This document shows positions 1 to 8,244 of a stretch of DNA of 33,496 nt, one piece after another (within the stretch, counting starts at the first letter, position 1; every line of letters begins with the position of its first letter). Location: NCBI GenBank assembly GCA_022565025.1, contig JADFKH010000005.1, positions 1 to 33,496 on the forward strand. The letters are read 5' to 3'. The translations under genes and the position numbers were made by a program. The DNA is from Pseudomonadota bacterium (GTDB lineage: Bacteria > Pseudomonadota > Gammaproteobacteria > Xanthomonadales > SZUA-36). The notes below the pieces were generated by a model, which was not told the DNA's origin, made no database searches, and saw nothing but the letters and a program-made list of their open reading frames with translations.

Positions 1-46
1 ATGGACCGCGCGCGCGAAAGGTCCAACACTTTACATTGGATGCAGG

Positions 47-757
47 CTAGAAATCAGCGGTCAACTGCACCCAGAACTTGGTAGTATCGCCGTAGTCGGG
101 GCTGCGGGAATCGAAGCTTGCTGCTTTTAGCAGCAGGCCATATTTTTCCACGAACTTGCGTGAGAACGAAACGTCCACTTCGCTGCCAAAAATCCGCTTG
201 ACCTTATCGATGTATGCCCAAGTGAAGTTGAAGCCGTTACCGGCAGTATGGCTGAATGAGAGTGCATCGAAGGTCTGCTCATTCTGCCGCCAACCCACGC
301 TACCGATAAAACGCTCATTGTCAAAAATAATGCGCTGGCGCCCGATCCGTGCCTGGTTGCCACTGCTCTTGTACTGCAGGTAGGCTTGGTTCCAGTCATC
401 GCCCCGGGGGTCGGCTACAACCGGGTATTGCCCGCGGTTCGGGGTATTGCCGCCGCCCTCGTTGTAGTTGTTCGCCAACAGCTCAGAGACATAATCAAAC
501 TCGACGAACATTGATAGGCTCTGCCAGTCCTGGGTCTGATAGTTCAGCCGGATGCGCAGCGTTGAAGCCGTCGCGTCTTTATCGAAAGGATCCTGGTCTA
601 CGAGCTCCAGGCGGTAGCGGAATGACAGGCCCCAACCGCTCTTTTTGAATACGTCCGACAGGCGGTCTGCGGCCATCGCTTGGCTGCTCCCCACTGAAAA
701 TATCGCCGTCAGCAATGCGGCCCTCAGAAATAGGGCCGTTGGGCAGTTTCCATGCAT
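47..757 (-). CDS. Alginate-export-like outer membrane porin, internally shortened
   Basis: ORF with signal peptide from internal Met (MHGNCPTALFLRAALLTAIFSVGSSQAMAA), beta-barrel-type N-terminal half (LRIRLNYQT, RIGRQRIIFDNERFIGSVGWRQNEQTFDA) joined directly to a terminal strand ending in Phe (TTKFWVQLTADF). Total about 236 aa, short for this family. Confidence 0.7.
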   Translation of the reverse strand: MHGNCPTALFLRAALLTAIFSVGSSQAMAADRLSDVFKKSGWGLSFRYRLELVDQDPFDKDATASTLRIRLNYQTQDWQSLSMFVEFDYVSELLANNYNEGGGNTPNRGQYPVVADPRGDDWNQAYLQYKSSGNQARIGRQRIIFDNERFIGSVGWRQNEQTFDALSFSHTAGNGFNFTWAYIDKVKRIFGSEVDVSFSRKFVEKYGLLLKAASFDSRSPDYGDTTKFWVQLTADF

Positions 758-1037
758 GATGTCCTCTTTGGCGTCGTCCGGTTTGCCTTTGTACCGGGGT
801 GCTAATCCAACCATGGCCCATTTTTGGTTCGGAATAATACCACCCAAACCCACGTTGGGGCTCTGTCGTTGTTGGCAAGCCCCGGTGTACTATGCATTTT
901 TTCGTGCAAACCCTTCATTTCTTACAGTGGATTCATGAGGCTGTATGGGACATTTTCCGAGGCATTCTTCGCAATCAGGACATGTTATTGATTGTCTTCC
1001 GCGATAAGAACTCCACAACCAGCAAAGGACCGCAGGC

Positions 1038-1609
1038 ATGAATTCAGCCATTGACGGTAAAAATGACCCGCCATCCAGTCAATCAGTTGAACAAGAGTTC
1101 AACGATTTCGTTTACATCGTGTCGCACGATTTAAATGCGCCCTTGAGGCACATCCAGCAAGCGACTGCAATGCAGTCCTTGCTCATGTTGTAGAGGGTTT
1201 GCAGGCGCTCATTCAGGAAAGGCAAGCAGTGGTCAAGGTGGAGTCTTTGCCTGGCGTTTTTGGAGATCAAGTACAGTTGATGTTGTTGTTTCACCACCTG
1301 CTAGAGAATGCCCTCAAATTTTGTCCTGAGGATGTTGAACCGGTAATCAGTGTGAAATCAGTTGCACAAGGGGCGCTGTCTACCTTCACGGTCGAGGATA
1401 ACGGTGCAGGCATTGACGAGAAGTTCCGTGAGCGTGTCTTTGAAATGTTCTATCGAGCAGATCCTTCTTCACCACGCTCTGGAACAGGTGCGGGCCTGAC
1501 TATTTGCAAAAAGATTGTCAGCCGGCACGGTGGGCGGATTTGGGCAGAGGCGTCTGAAGCCAACGGCACGGCCATTATTTTTCAAATAAACAGGACTCAA
1601 AGCGCTTAG
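1038..1609 (+). pseudogene. Sensor histidine kinase (DHp + HATPase_c) split by an out-of-frame internal deletion
   Basis: ATG at 1038 reads MNSAIDGKNDPPSSQSVEQEFNDFVYIVSHDLNAPLRHIQQ... and stops at about 1193. Another frame continues VLAHVVEGLQALIQERQAVVKVESLPGVFGDQVQLMLLFHHLLENALKF...DNGAGI...GTGAGLTICKKIVSRHGG to 1609. Confidence 0.8.
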
Positions 1610-1641
1610 TTAATAAGGTCGCCAGCATCAGATCTTACCCA

Positions 1642-1661
1642 GATGACAGCTTTGTGTCATC
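1642..1661. terminator. Hairpin between convergent kinase genes (7-bp stem GATGACA/TGTCATC, loop GCTTTG)
   Basis: Perfect inverted repeat seen in sequence. No strong U-tract, so terminator function is uncertain. Confidence 0.35.
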
Positions 1662-2247
1662 CGGCGCTAATGATTTCATCGGTGAACATTTCCTGTTTTT
1701 CAACAGAATTTTTCTTCGCAACCAGTCGCATGAGATCTGCAAACCCGGTGATCGCGTTCAGAGGCGTCGTGCGCGCCTCATGTCTCAAGCGTGCCAGGAT
1801 CAGGTTTTTTTCCTTTTCGGCCGCAAGCTCAGCTTCGACGGCTTCGGCCAATTTTGCGGATTTTTTGCGCTCCATTGCATAGCGTATGGATCGCAACAGC
1901 ATGCGTGCATTGACTTCAGATTTGATCAAGTAGTCCTGGGCGCCTTGCTTCAGACATTCCATAGCCAGATTCTCGTCTTCCAGACCAGTGAGCATAACGA
2001 CCGGTGTATCGTTAAGATCATGTTTTTTATACTCCTTTAACACCTCCAGGCCCCAGGCGTCCCCCAAACTGAAATCCAGCAATACGCAGTCGAAGCGGCG
2101 GTCTTGCAGCAGTTCGACACTGGTTTTTGCATCCTCCGCTTCGGTAACACTCACCGCTGGCTGGGCTTGCCTGAGTGAGCGCTGCACCAACAAACGATCG
2201 ATTTCATCGTCATCCACGAGTAGTACTTTTAGTGTGTGTTCTGTCAT
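1657..2247 (-). CDS. Receiver domain plus truncated HisKA helix (C-terminally truncated hybrid kinase)
   Basis: MTEHTLKVLLVDDDEIDR...CVLLDFSLGD...VVMLTG...YLIKSE is a REC domain, followed by RLRHEARTTPLNAITGFADLM (H-box-like). It ends at DEIISAG* with no ATPase domain. Confidence 0.75.
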   Translation of the reverse strand: MTEHTLKVLLVDDDEIDRLLVQRSLRQAQPAVSVTEAEDAKTSVELLQDRRFDCVLLDFSLGDAWGLEVLKEYKKHDLNDTPVVMLTGLEDENLAMECLKQGAQDYLIKSEVNARMLLRSIRYAMERKKSAKLAEAVEAELAAEKEKNLILARLRHEARTTPLNAITGFADLMRLVAKKNSVEKQEMFTDEIISAG

Positions 2248-2352
2248 CGATCGGCTCTCCTGTGTTTCATCAAATCACTCATCCCGATGACAAATTTATA
2301 CTTTGAACAGGAGTGGAACAACTGTAAAAATTGACAGGTTTGCGGGAAAAAA

Positions 2353-2375
2353 CTTCGAGCCCGAAAAAATCGGGC
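2353..2375 (-). terminator. Putative intrinsic terminator after the receiver gene
   Basis: On the minus strand: GCCCGA-TTTTT-TCGGGC stem-loop, then TCGAAGTTTTTT downstream of the 2456 stop. Confidence 0.45.
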
Positions 2376-2455
2376 ATCTTGTGCCGGACGACTCTGGCTG
2401 CCCGAGAGCCCCTGATCGTATCCTTCAGCCAGTTCATCCCAGGGAATGCATTGGC

Positions 2456-2935
2456 TTATTTTGACCCAGCGGGTGTCGATGTTTCTTTCGCATCGACAGG
2501 TTCGCGCTGCGGCAACCATTTGATGATCGTCGCGAAGAGGTTTTGCGGTTCGACCGGCTTGGCGACGAAGTCGTTCATGCCAGCCTCCAGGCAGGCTTGA
2601 CGGTCCTTGGCGAAGATATGGGCGGACATAGCCAGGATGGGGAGGTCTCCATTGCTGGCCATGGAGCGGATCACACGGGTCGCCTCCAGGCCATCCATTT
2701 CGGGCATCTGGACATCCATCAGGATCAGTTCATAAGCGGTGGTGCGGACCATTGCCACAGCCTCACGACCGTTTTTCGCCGTGTCCAGAGCCAGGCCCGT
2801 GCCTTTTAAAATTTCCAGAGCCACTTCGAGGTTGATGGCGTTGTCCTCGACCAGCAGGATGCGCGCACCAGCGTAATGGGTGCGCAGCTCTGTTTCGGCA
2901 TCCACCAAAAGGGCTTTTATGGGGTGTTCTGTCAT
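2456..2935 (-). CDS. Response regulator receiver protein (C-terminal REC fused to start of another REC)
   Basis: MTEHPIKALLVDAETE followed by a complete REC: ARILLVEDNAINLEVALEILKG...ELILMDVQMPEMDGLEATR...PILAMSA...GMNDFVAKPVEP. Confidence 0.75.
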   Translation of the reverse strand: MTEHPIKALLVDAETELRTHYAGARILLVEDNAINLEVALEILKGTGLALDTAKNGREAVAMVRTTAYELILMDVQMPEMDGLEATRVIRSMASNGDLPILAMSAHIFAKDRQACLEAGMNDFVAKPVEPQNLFATIIKWLPQREPVDAKETSTPAGSK

Positions 2936-3049
2936 TAAAAAATTACCTTTATCCGCCATCCATGAGCCTGGCGAGAGACCAGTATTCCTTCAAGGCGATA
3001 TTATCATGTTCAGTTTGTCAGCTAAATTAGTCAGCTCTTGATGACAATG

Positions 3050-4609
3050 TCAGGGCCTTTGCTGTACCACCATGGCTTCGATTAATCGCGGCCCCTTATT
3101 GGCCATGGATGCGGAGAACTGCTGATGAAATTCCTCGGCGGTCGAGGCGCGGGTGGCCGGAACGCCCATGCCTTGTGCAATTTCGACCCAGTTGATATCC
3201 GGCCTGGAGAGGTCAAACATCGACAGGGTTTTTGCGGTGGGTTGACCGGCGCCGACACGAGCCAGTTCGATGTTGAGGATGGCATAACTGCGGTTGTTCA
3301 TGATGACCACCGTGACGTCCGTGTTCTCGCGGGCCATGGACCACAGGGCCTGAACGGTATACATTGCGCTGCCGTCGGCTTGCAGGGCTATGACCTTGCG
3401 GTCCGGGCAGGCGATTGCAGCGCCCAGGCTCAAGGGCAGGCCCTGGCCGATGGCCCCGCCGGTCAGGGTCAACCAGTCATGAGGAGGCGTATTTTCCGTG
3501 GCGGGAAACAGGGCCAGGCCACAAGTAATCGCCTCGTCCGAAACGATGGCGTTTTCCGGCATGAGCTGGCCCAGGCTTTGAGCAATGGCCAGGGGCGAAA
3601 GCGTTCCTGTTGGCGCGGGCTGCTCCGGAGCGTGTGTGGACGAGGCGGGCGCTTCAGGCGCATCTATTGCGGTGGCCACATTCTCCAGGGCACTGAGCAC
3701 ATCCTGATCAACCCCGGCCAGGGTTAATACTTCACAATTCTCGGGTGCCAGCCAGCTTTTCTTTCCCGGGTAGGCGAAAAATGAAACCGGTGCATTGGCA
3801 CCGGTCAGGATGAGTTGCTCCAAGCCACTGAGGCACTCCCTGGCCTGTTCAGCAAAATAGGGCAGGCGTTCGACCGGCACACGCCCAGTGCCCCGTTGCA
3901 GGCGGGTCGGAAACGTTTCACAGAGGATACGGGTTCCGCTGGCACGGGCAATGCGGCCGGCAGCGTACAGACATTCCTCGCGTAAAGCACGGCCGCCCAG
4001 GAAGAGAGCCGTGGTTTTACCGTTGGATAAGGCGTCGGCGACTGCAGAAATAGATGTGGCAGACACTCTTTCCGGTTTGGCACCGGCCAGGGCAGGCGCC
4101 GCCTGAGTGGATTCTTCCCACGCATGGTTGGCGGGTGCAATCAGGGTTGCGATCTTTCCCCATCCTTTCATCGCAGCCTGCACAGCCTGGGCGCCTGATG
4201 CAGCGAGATCGTCAGCCGACTTGGATACCTGGGTCCAATCTGAGCTGATCCTAGCATGCGCCCTTACATCCGATGTAAGTGGAGAGTCATATTGCATGTG
4301 ATAAGTGGCATGGTCGCCAACGATATTGACCAGCGGAACATGTGCCCGGTGTGCATTGTGCTGATTGGCCATGCTGTTCGAAAAGCCTGAACCGAGGTGG
4401 AGCAAAGTAAGCGCTGGTTTATCACTCATGCGGGCGTACCCATCGGCGGCGCCGGCAACCACGCCTTCGAACAGGCACAGCACTGCGCGCATTTTTTCAC
4501 TGTTGCCAATGGCTGAAACCAGTTGTATTTCAGAAGTTCCCGGATTGGCAAAACAAACCTCGACACCGCTCTCTACCAGGGTTTCCAGCAGCCTTTCTGC
4601 ACCGTTTAT
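3050..4609 (-). CDS. Thiamine-diphosphate-dependent enzyme, acetolactate synthase / benzoylformate decarboxylase-like
   Basis: LFEGVVAGAADGYARM...GGAIGQGLPLSLGAAIACPDRKVIALQADGSAMYTVQALWSMARENTDVTVVIMNNRSYAI (TPP-binding GDG-like motif). The conserved N-terminus (NGAERLLETLVESGVEVCFANPGTSEIQLV) is in frame upstream of the ORF-track ATG at 4492. Start placed at ATA 4609 (see findings). Confidence 0.8.
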   Translation of the reverse strand: MNGAERLLETLVESGVEVCFANPGTSEIQLVSAIGNSEKMRAVLCLFEGVVAGAADGYARMSDKPALTLLHLGSGFSNSMANQHNAHRAHVPLVNIVGDHATYHMQYDSPLTSDVRAHARISSDWTQVSKSADDLAASGAQAVQAAMKGWGKIATLIAPANHAWEESTQAAPALAGAKPERVSATSISAVADALSNGKTTALFLGGRALREECLYAAGRIARASGTRILCETFPTRLQRGTGRVPVERLPYFAEQARECLSGLEQLILTGANAPVSFFAYPGKKSWLAPENCEVLTLAGVDQDVLSALENVATAIDAPEAPASSTHAPEQPAPTGTLSPLAIAQSLGQLMPENAIVSDEAITCGLALFPATENTPPHDWLTLTGGAIGQGLPLSLGAAIACPDRKVIALQADGSAMYTVQALWSMARENTDVTVVIMNNRSYAILNIELARVGAGQPTAKTLSMFDLSRPDINWVEIAQGMGVPATRASTAEEFHQQFSASMANKGPRLIEAMVVQQRP

Positions 4610-6009
4610 GACGACGTATCCTCATGTTGCACAAAGATTTTACCGGGATTGAGTATGCCCTTCGGATCGAGTGCCTGTTTGATGGTTTTCATCAGTGCGA
4701 TTTCCTCCGTACTGCGCGAATGTTTCAGGTACTCGCGTTTTTCCAGGCCGATACCGTGTTCGGCTGAAATCACTCCCTGGCGACGGCCCAGCGCTTCATA
4801 AACGATGGTTTCCACCGCGTGAACTTCATTTTCTTCCAGGCTGCCAATGGTGAGGACGAGGTGGATGTTGCCATCCCCGAGGTGGCCAAAGACAACCATG
4901 CGTGAGTCGGGCCAGCGCTCAGTCAGTTGTTGACGAACCTCCTCGACGTAGTCATCCATCTGCGCGATACCGAGGCTGATATCAAAAGTGATCGGCGGGA
5001 ATAGTCCCTTGACCAAGCCTTCAATGTCATCGCGGATCGCCCAAAGATCTTCGCGTTGTTGTTTGCTTTGTGCGATCACCGCATCAACCATTAACTCTTG
5101 TTCCAACGCTTTTTCCAGCGCACCTTCAAAACGGGACTTGTCGGCTTCCTCGTGACCTCCAGTGGACTCGATCAATACGTAAAATCCATGGGATGATTGC
5201 AGCGGCTGACCGTGATTGTCGCCATCACCGACAATCAACCGGTAGAAATCGTTCCACATGACTTCGAATGCGCTGAGAGTGCCACCGAGTGCCGAATCCA
5301 TATCCCACAGGAAACGCCCCAGGTGATCGAAGTCGTCAATCGCGACCAGGGCGGTATTCCTTGAGCGTGGGAGTGGGCGGAGGCGAAGTACGGCACGGGT
5401 GACGATCCCCAGCGTGCCCTCTGAACCAATAAACAATTGCTTCAGGTCATAACCGGTATTGTTCTTGATGACGCCCTTGAGTGATGAAATGATCGTACCA
5501 TCGGCCAGCACAGCTTCAACACCCAGTAGTTGGTCGCGGATCATGCCATAACGGATGACACTATTGCCGCCCGCGTTGGTGGAAATGTTGCCGCCAATCG
5601 TGGCGCTGCCGCGTGCCCCGAGATCCAGCGGGAACAGTAAGCCGGCCTCTTCCGCCGCTTCTTGAATCCGTTGCAGCAGCACACCGGCTTCGAGGGTTAC
5701 CGTGCGGTTGATCGTGTCGACAGGCTCAATGTGGTTCATGCGTTCCAGTGAGATCACGATGTCATCTTTATCAGCCCGGGCACCGCCGACCAAACCGGTA
5801 AGCCCGCCGTGCGTGACGACCACCTGTCCTGCAGCGTGGCAGAGTTTCAGGATTTTTGATACTTCCTCGGTGCTGGCAGGGCGGATAATAGCTTTGGCCT
5901 GGCACCCCCCCATCGGGGGCCAGGAATCCGAACGGCTGGCGACGTCCTCACCCAGTAGCATGCCGCTGGGACCGACGATTTCCTGTACTTGATTAAGAAG
6001 ATGATTCAT
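4606..6009 (-). CDS. FAD-binding oxidoreductase (GlcD / D-lactate dehydrogenase family)
   Basis: VTHGGLTGLVGGA, GARGSATIGGNISTNAGGNSVIRYG, GSEGTLGIVTRAVLRL, VFGHLGDGNIHL and SAEHGIG motifs; 467 aa, appears complete. Confidence 0.9.
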   Translation of the reverse strand: MNHLLNQVQEIVGPSGMLLGEDVASRSDSWPPMGGCQAKAIIRPASTEEVSKILKLCHAAGQVVVTHGGLTGLVGGARADKDDIVISLERMNHIEPVDTINRTVTLEAGVLLQRIQEAAEEAGLLFPLDLGARGSATIGGNISTNAGGNSVIRYGMIRDQLLGVEAVLADGTIISSLKGVIKNNTGYDLKQLFIGSEGTLGIVTRAVLRLRPLPRSRNTALVAIDDFDHLGRFLWDMDSALGGTLSAFEVMWNDFYRLIVGDGDNHGQPLQSSHGFYVLIESTGGHEEADKSRFEGALEKALEQELMVDAVIAQSKQQREDLWAIRDDIEGLVKGLFPPITFDISLGIAQMDDYVEEVRQQLTERWPDSRMVVFGHLGDGNIHLVLTIGSLEENEVHAVETIVYEALGRRQGVISAEHGIGLEKREYLKHSRSTEEIALMKTIKQALDPKGILNPGKIFVQHEDTSS

Positions 6010-6025
6010 GTGATTTATCTGTGGC

Positions 6026-7510
6026 TTACTTTTTCATCTTGAGAATTGTGTTTAGCATATTGTTGGCCAGTTTGCCGTAGGGTGGTGCAAGAAACTTCAG
6101 CGCACTAAAACGGGCCTGGTAAAAGACCGGCCGAAGTTTTGAAAATGTGGCAAAACCCTCATAACCATGATAATGCCCCATGCCGCTGGCGCCCACACCA
6201 CCGAACGGCAGGTCGTGCTGGCCTGGGTGGAGCAGGGCATCATTGACACAGACACCGCCTGACATCACCCGTTCGAGATAGAAATCCTGCAAATGCCGAT
6301 CGTTGGTAAATGGATAGAACGCCAGTGGGCGGTCACGCTGGTTGATGTAATCCAGCACCTCCTGGGGGTCTTGGTAGGGGATGACAGGCATAATCGGGCC
6401 AAAAATTTCGCGCTGCACCAGGATCATTTCATCTGAAACATTCAAAACCAGGTGTGGTGGTAGTTTTCGCATACCCGGGGCGGATTCCTGGCCTTGGGTC
6501 AGGTTGACGAGTGTTGCGCCGTGCTGCTCGGCATCGGCCAGGATTTGATTGAGCCGGTCCAGGGATCTCTGGTCAATGATAGACGTATAGTCGGGGCTGT
6601 TGATGTCGGGGCAGTGCTCACCAACCCAGGCCTTTGTTTTTTCGACAAATTCATCGACACGATCTTCGGGCACGAAGACATAGTCCACGCTCACACAAAC
6701 CTGGCCCGCATTGAACAGCTTGGCGAACATGATGCGCTCAATGGCTTTTTGCAAGGGATAATCGGGCGAGATGACTGCCGGAGACTTGCCACCCAGTTCC
6801 AGCGTGACCGGTGTCAGGTTTTTTGCAGCTGAGGCCATGACTGCTTTGCCGGTAGCGCCCGAGCCGGTGAAAAACAGATGGTCAAACGGCAATTGGGAGA
6901 ACTGGATTCCGACGCTGCCTGTCTCCTCAAAAAAGCTGAGTTTCAGCGGTGGAAAGTAATCTGGCGCGAGTTTAATCAACAAACGCGATAAATGACGGGA
7001 ATTTTCCGACATTTTGACCATTGCACGGTTACCCGCCGCAATAACGTAGGTCAGTGGTGTGAAGCTGAGTTGGATCGGGAAGTTCCAAGGAACAATGATA
7101 CCCACTACGCCAAGGGGTTGCGGAATCACCCGGTTTTTTGCGCCGGGGTAGATCATGAAATCAATTTCCCGACGCTGGGTTTTCATCCAGCGCTTCAGGT
7201 GTTTCAGAGCAAAATTGATGCCGTCGATGACGACGATTATCTCGGCCAGCAGGGTCTCATGGCGTGAGCGGTTGCCGTAGTCCTGGTTGATTGCAACGGT
7301 GATCGTTTCCCGATTGTCACTGACCATCCGCTTCAGTGATAACAGGTCCTGTTTCCGTTGCCTGAAATCCGGGTTGGGATCAGCCAGATAGGCCGTACGC
7401 TGTTGGTCCAGACAAGCAGCCAATACCGCCGTAACGGAGTCAGGGTCGCCGTGTTTGGGGTGAGATTCGGTCTCAGCCACCTGCGTGAACCTGGCACCGT
7501 TCCCGGTCAA
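6026..7510 (-). CDS. Aldehyde dehydrogenase, coniferyl-aldehyde-dehydrogenase-like
   Basis: IVPWNFPIQL, FTGSGATGKAVMASAAKNLTPVTLELGGKSP, FNAGQVCVSVDYVFV, QREIFGPIMPV motifs; 494 aa. Confidence 0.88.
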   Translation of the reverse strand: MTGNGARFTQVAETESHPKHGDPDSVTAVLAACLDQQRTAYLADPNPDFRQRKQDLLSLKRMVSDNRETITVAINQDYGNRSRHETLLAEIIVVIDGINFALKHLKRWMKTQRREIDFMIYPGAKNRVIPQPLGVVGIIVPWNFPIQLSFTPLTYVIAAGNRAMVKMSENSRHLSRLLIKLAPDYFPPLKLSFFEETGSVGIQFSQLPFDHLFFTGSGATGKAVMASAAKNLTPVTLELGGKSPAVISPDYPLQKAIERIMFAKLFNAGQVCVSVDYVFVPEDRVDEFVEKTKAWVGEHCPDINSPDYTSIIDQRSLDRLNQILADAEQHGATLVNLTQGQESAPGMRKLPPHLVLNVSDEMILVQREIFGPIMPVIPYQDPQEVLDYINQRDRPLAFYPFTNDRHLQDFYLERVMSGGVCVNDALLHPGQHDLPFGGVGASGMGHYHGYEGFATFSKLRPVFYQARFSALKFLAPPYGKLANNMLNTILKMKK

Positions 7511-8153
7511 CCGCTGCTATCTTGTTCTTCAATTCCTGTTCTTTTTGAGCAAACTGGTCCATTGGGGCCTGGCTGTTTTCATGGATTTTGGCCTTGCAGA
7601 CATCCTGTATGCTGCTATCCCAGCCGGATTGAGGACAATCCTCTAGTAGACGGGCCGCTAGTGCTTTTTTCGCCCTTTCCCAGGCCACGTCGTTGGCCCT
7701 GAATTGCGTTCTCAGGCTACGTCTATTCAATTCACATTCACTGGCGACACAGCGTGCGTTTACATCTGGATTTAAGGCGTATCCAATGTTCAAATAAAAG
7801 GCCTGAAAAGCATGGCGGGCGTGGGATTTGTCCAAGATATTTTTCATTTGCAGGTTAACCCTGGATTGCTTTTGCATCTGTAGCTTGCCTGATGGTGTGA
7901 GTGCCACCTGGATTTCATGGGTCCATGGATCCATTAGTTCGATGCACATCGACCAGTAAACGGAACCCGGGCAGCCGTTGTCAAGAATGATATCGTATTC
8001 CTTATAAAGTGAGCTGAACTGGACTTTCCCCTTGACCTGGTGACTCATGCAGGAAAAATCGACCTCTTCGGCCGGCAAATATCTCACGGGAATTGAAACG
8101 CTAACGGCGAACAGAATGGCCAAAAATGCGAACTTCCTGAAAAGTGTTTTCAT
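7473..8153 (-). CDS. Hypothetical secreted protein with several cysteines
   Basis: Start MKTLFRKFAFLAILFAVSVSIPVRYLPAEE (signal peptide). Cysteines throughout the mature part. The 3' end overlaps the ALDH 5' end. Confidence 0.55.
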   Translation of the reverse strand: MKTLFRKFAFLAILFAVSVSIPVRYLPAEEVDFSCMSHQVKGKVQFSSLYKEYDIILDNGCPGSVYWSMCIELMDPWTHEIQVALTPSGKLQMQKQSRVNLQMKNILDKSHARHAFQAFYLNIGYALNPDVNARCVASECELNRRSLRTQFRANDVAWERAKKALAARLLEDCPQSGWDSSIQDVCKAKIHENSQAPMDQFAQKEQELKNKIAAVDRERCQVHAGG

Positions 8154-8244
8154 TACGCAACCCCGCACCTCCACCCAACTGAATTATTGTTGTCTTGTCA
8201 TCACTATATCAAATCCGCGTGAAATGACTTGCTTTTGGTGAAAT

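Noticed and set aside
2-25. Inverted repeat TGGACC...GGTCCA at the left edge, possible terminator for the porin
   Set aside because: 12-nt GC-rich loop, no visible U-tract, and sequence beyond the window is unavailable.
857-883. GGGGCT...AGCCCC inverted repeat upstream of the porin, possible 5' UTR regulator
   Set aside because: Only 6 bp with a long loop; could easily arise by chance.
3125-3727. Long antisense ORF (200 aa) opposite the TPP enzyme
   Set aside because: Shadow ORF in GC-rich coding DNA. The opposite strand has clear family motifs and the antisense product has no recognisable features. The same applies to most other opposite-strand ORFs (9049-9477, 9732-10250, 22067-22597, 25485-26054, 27755-28369, 28730-29311, 31652-32218).
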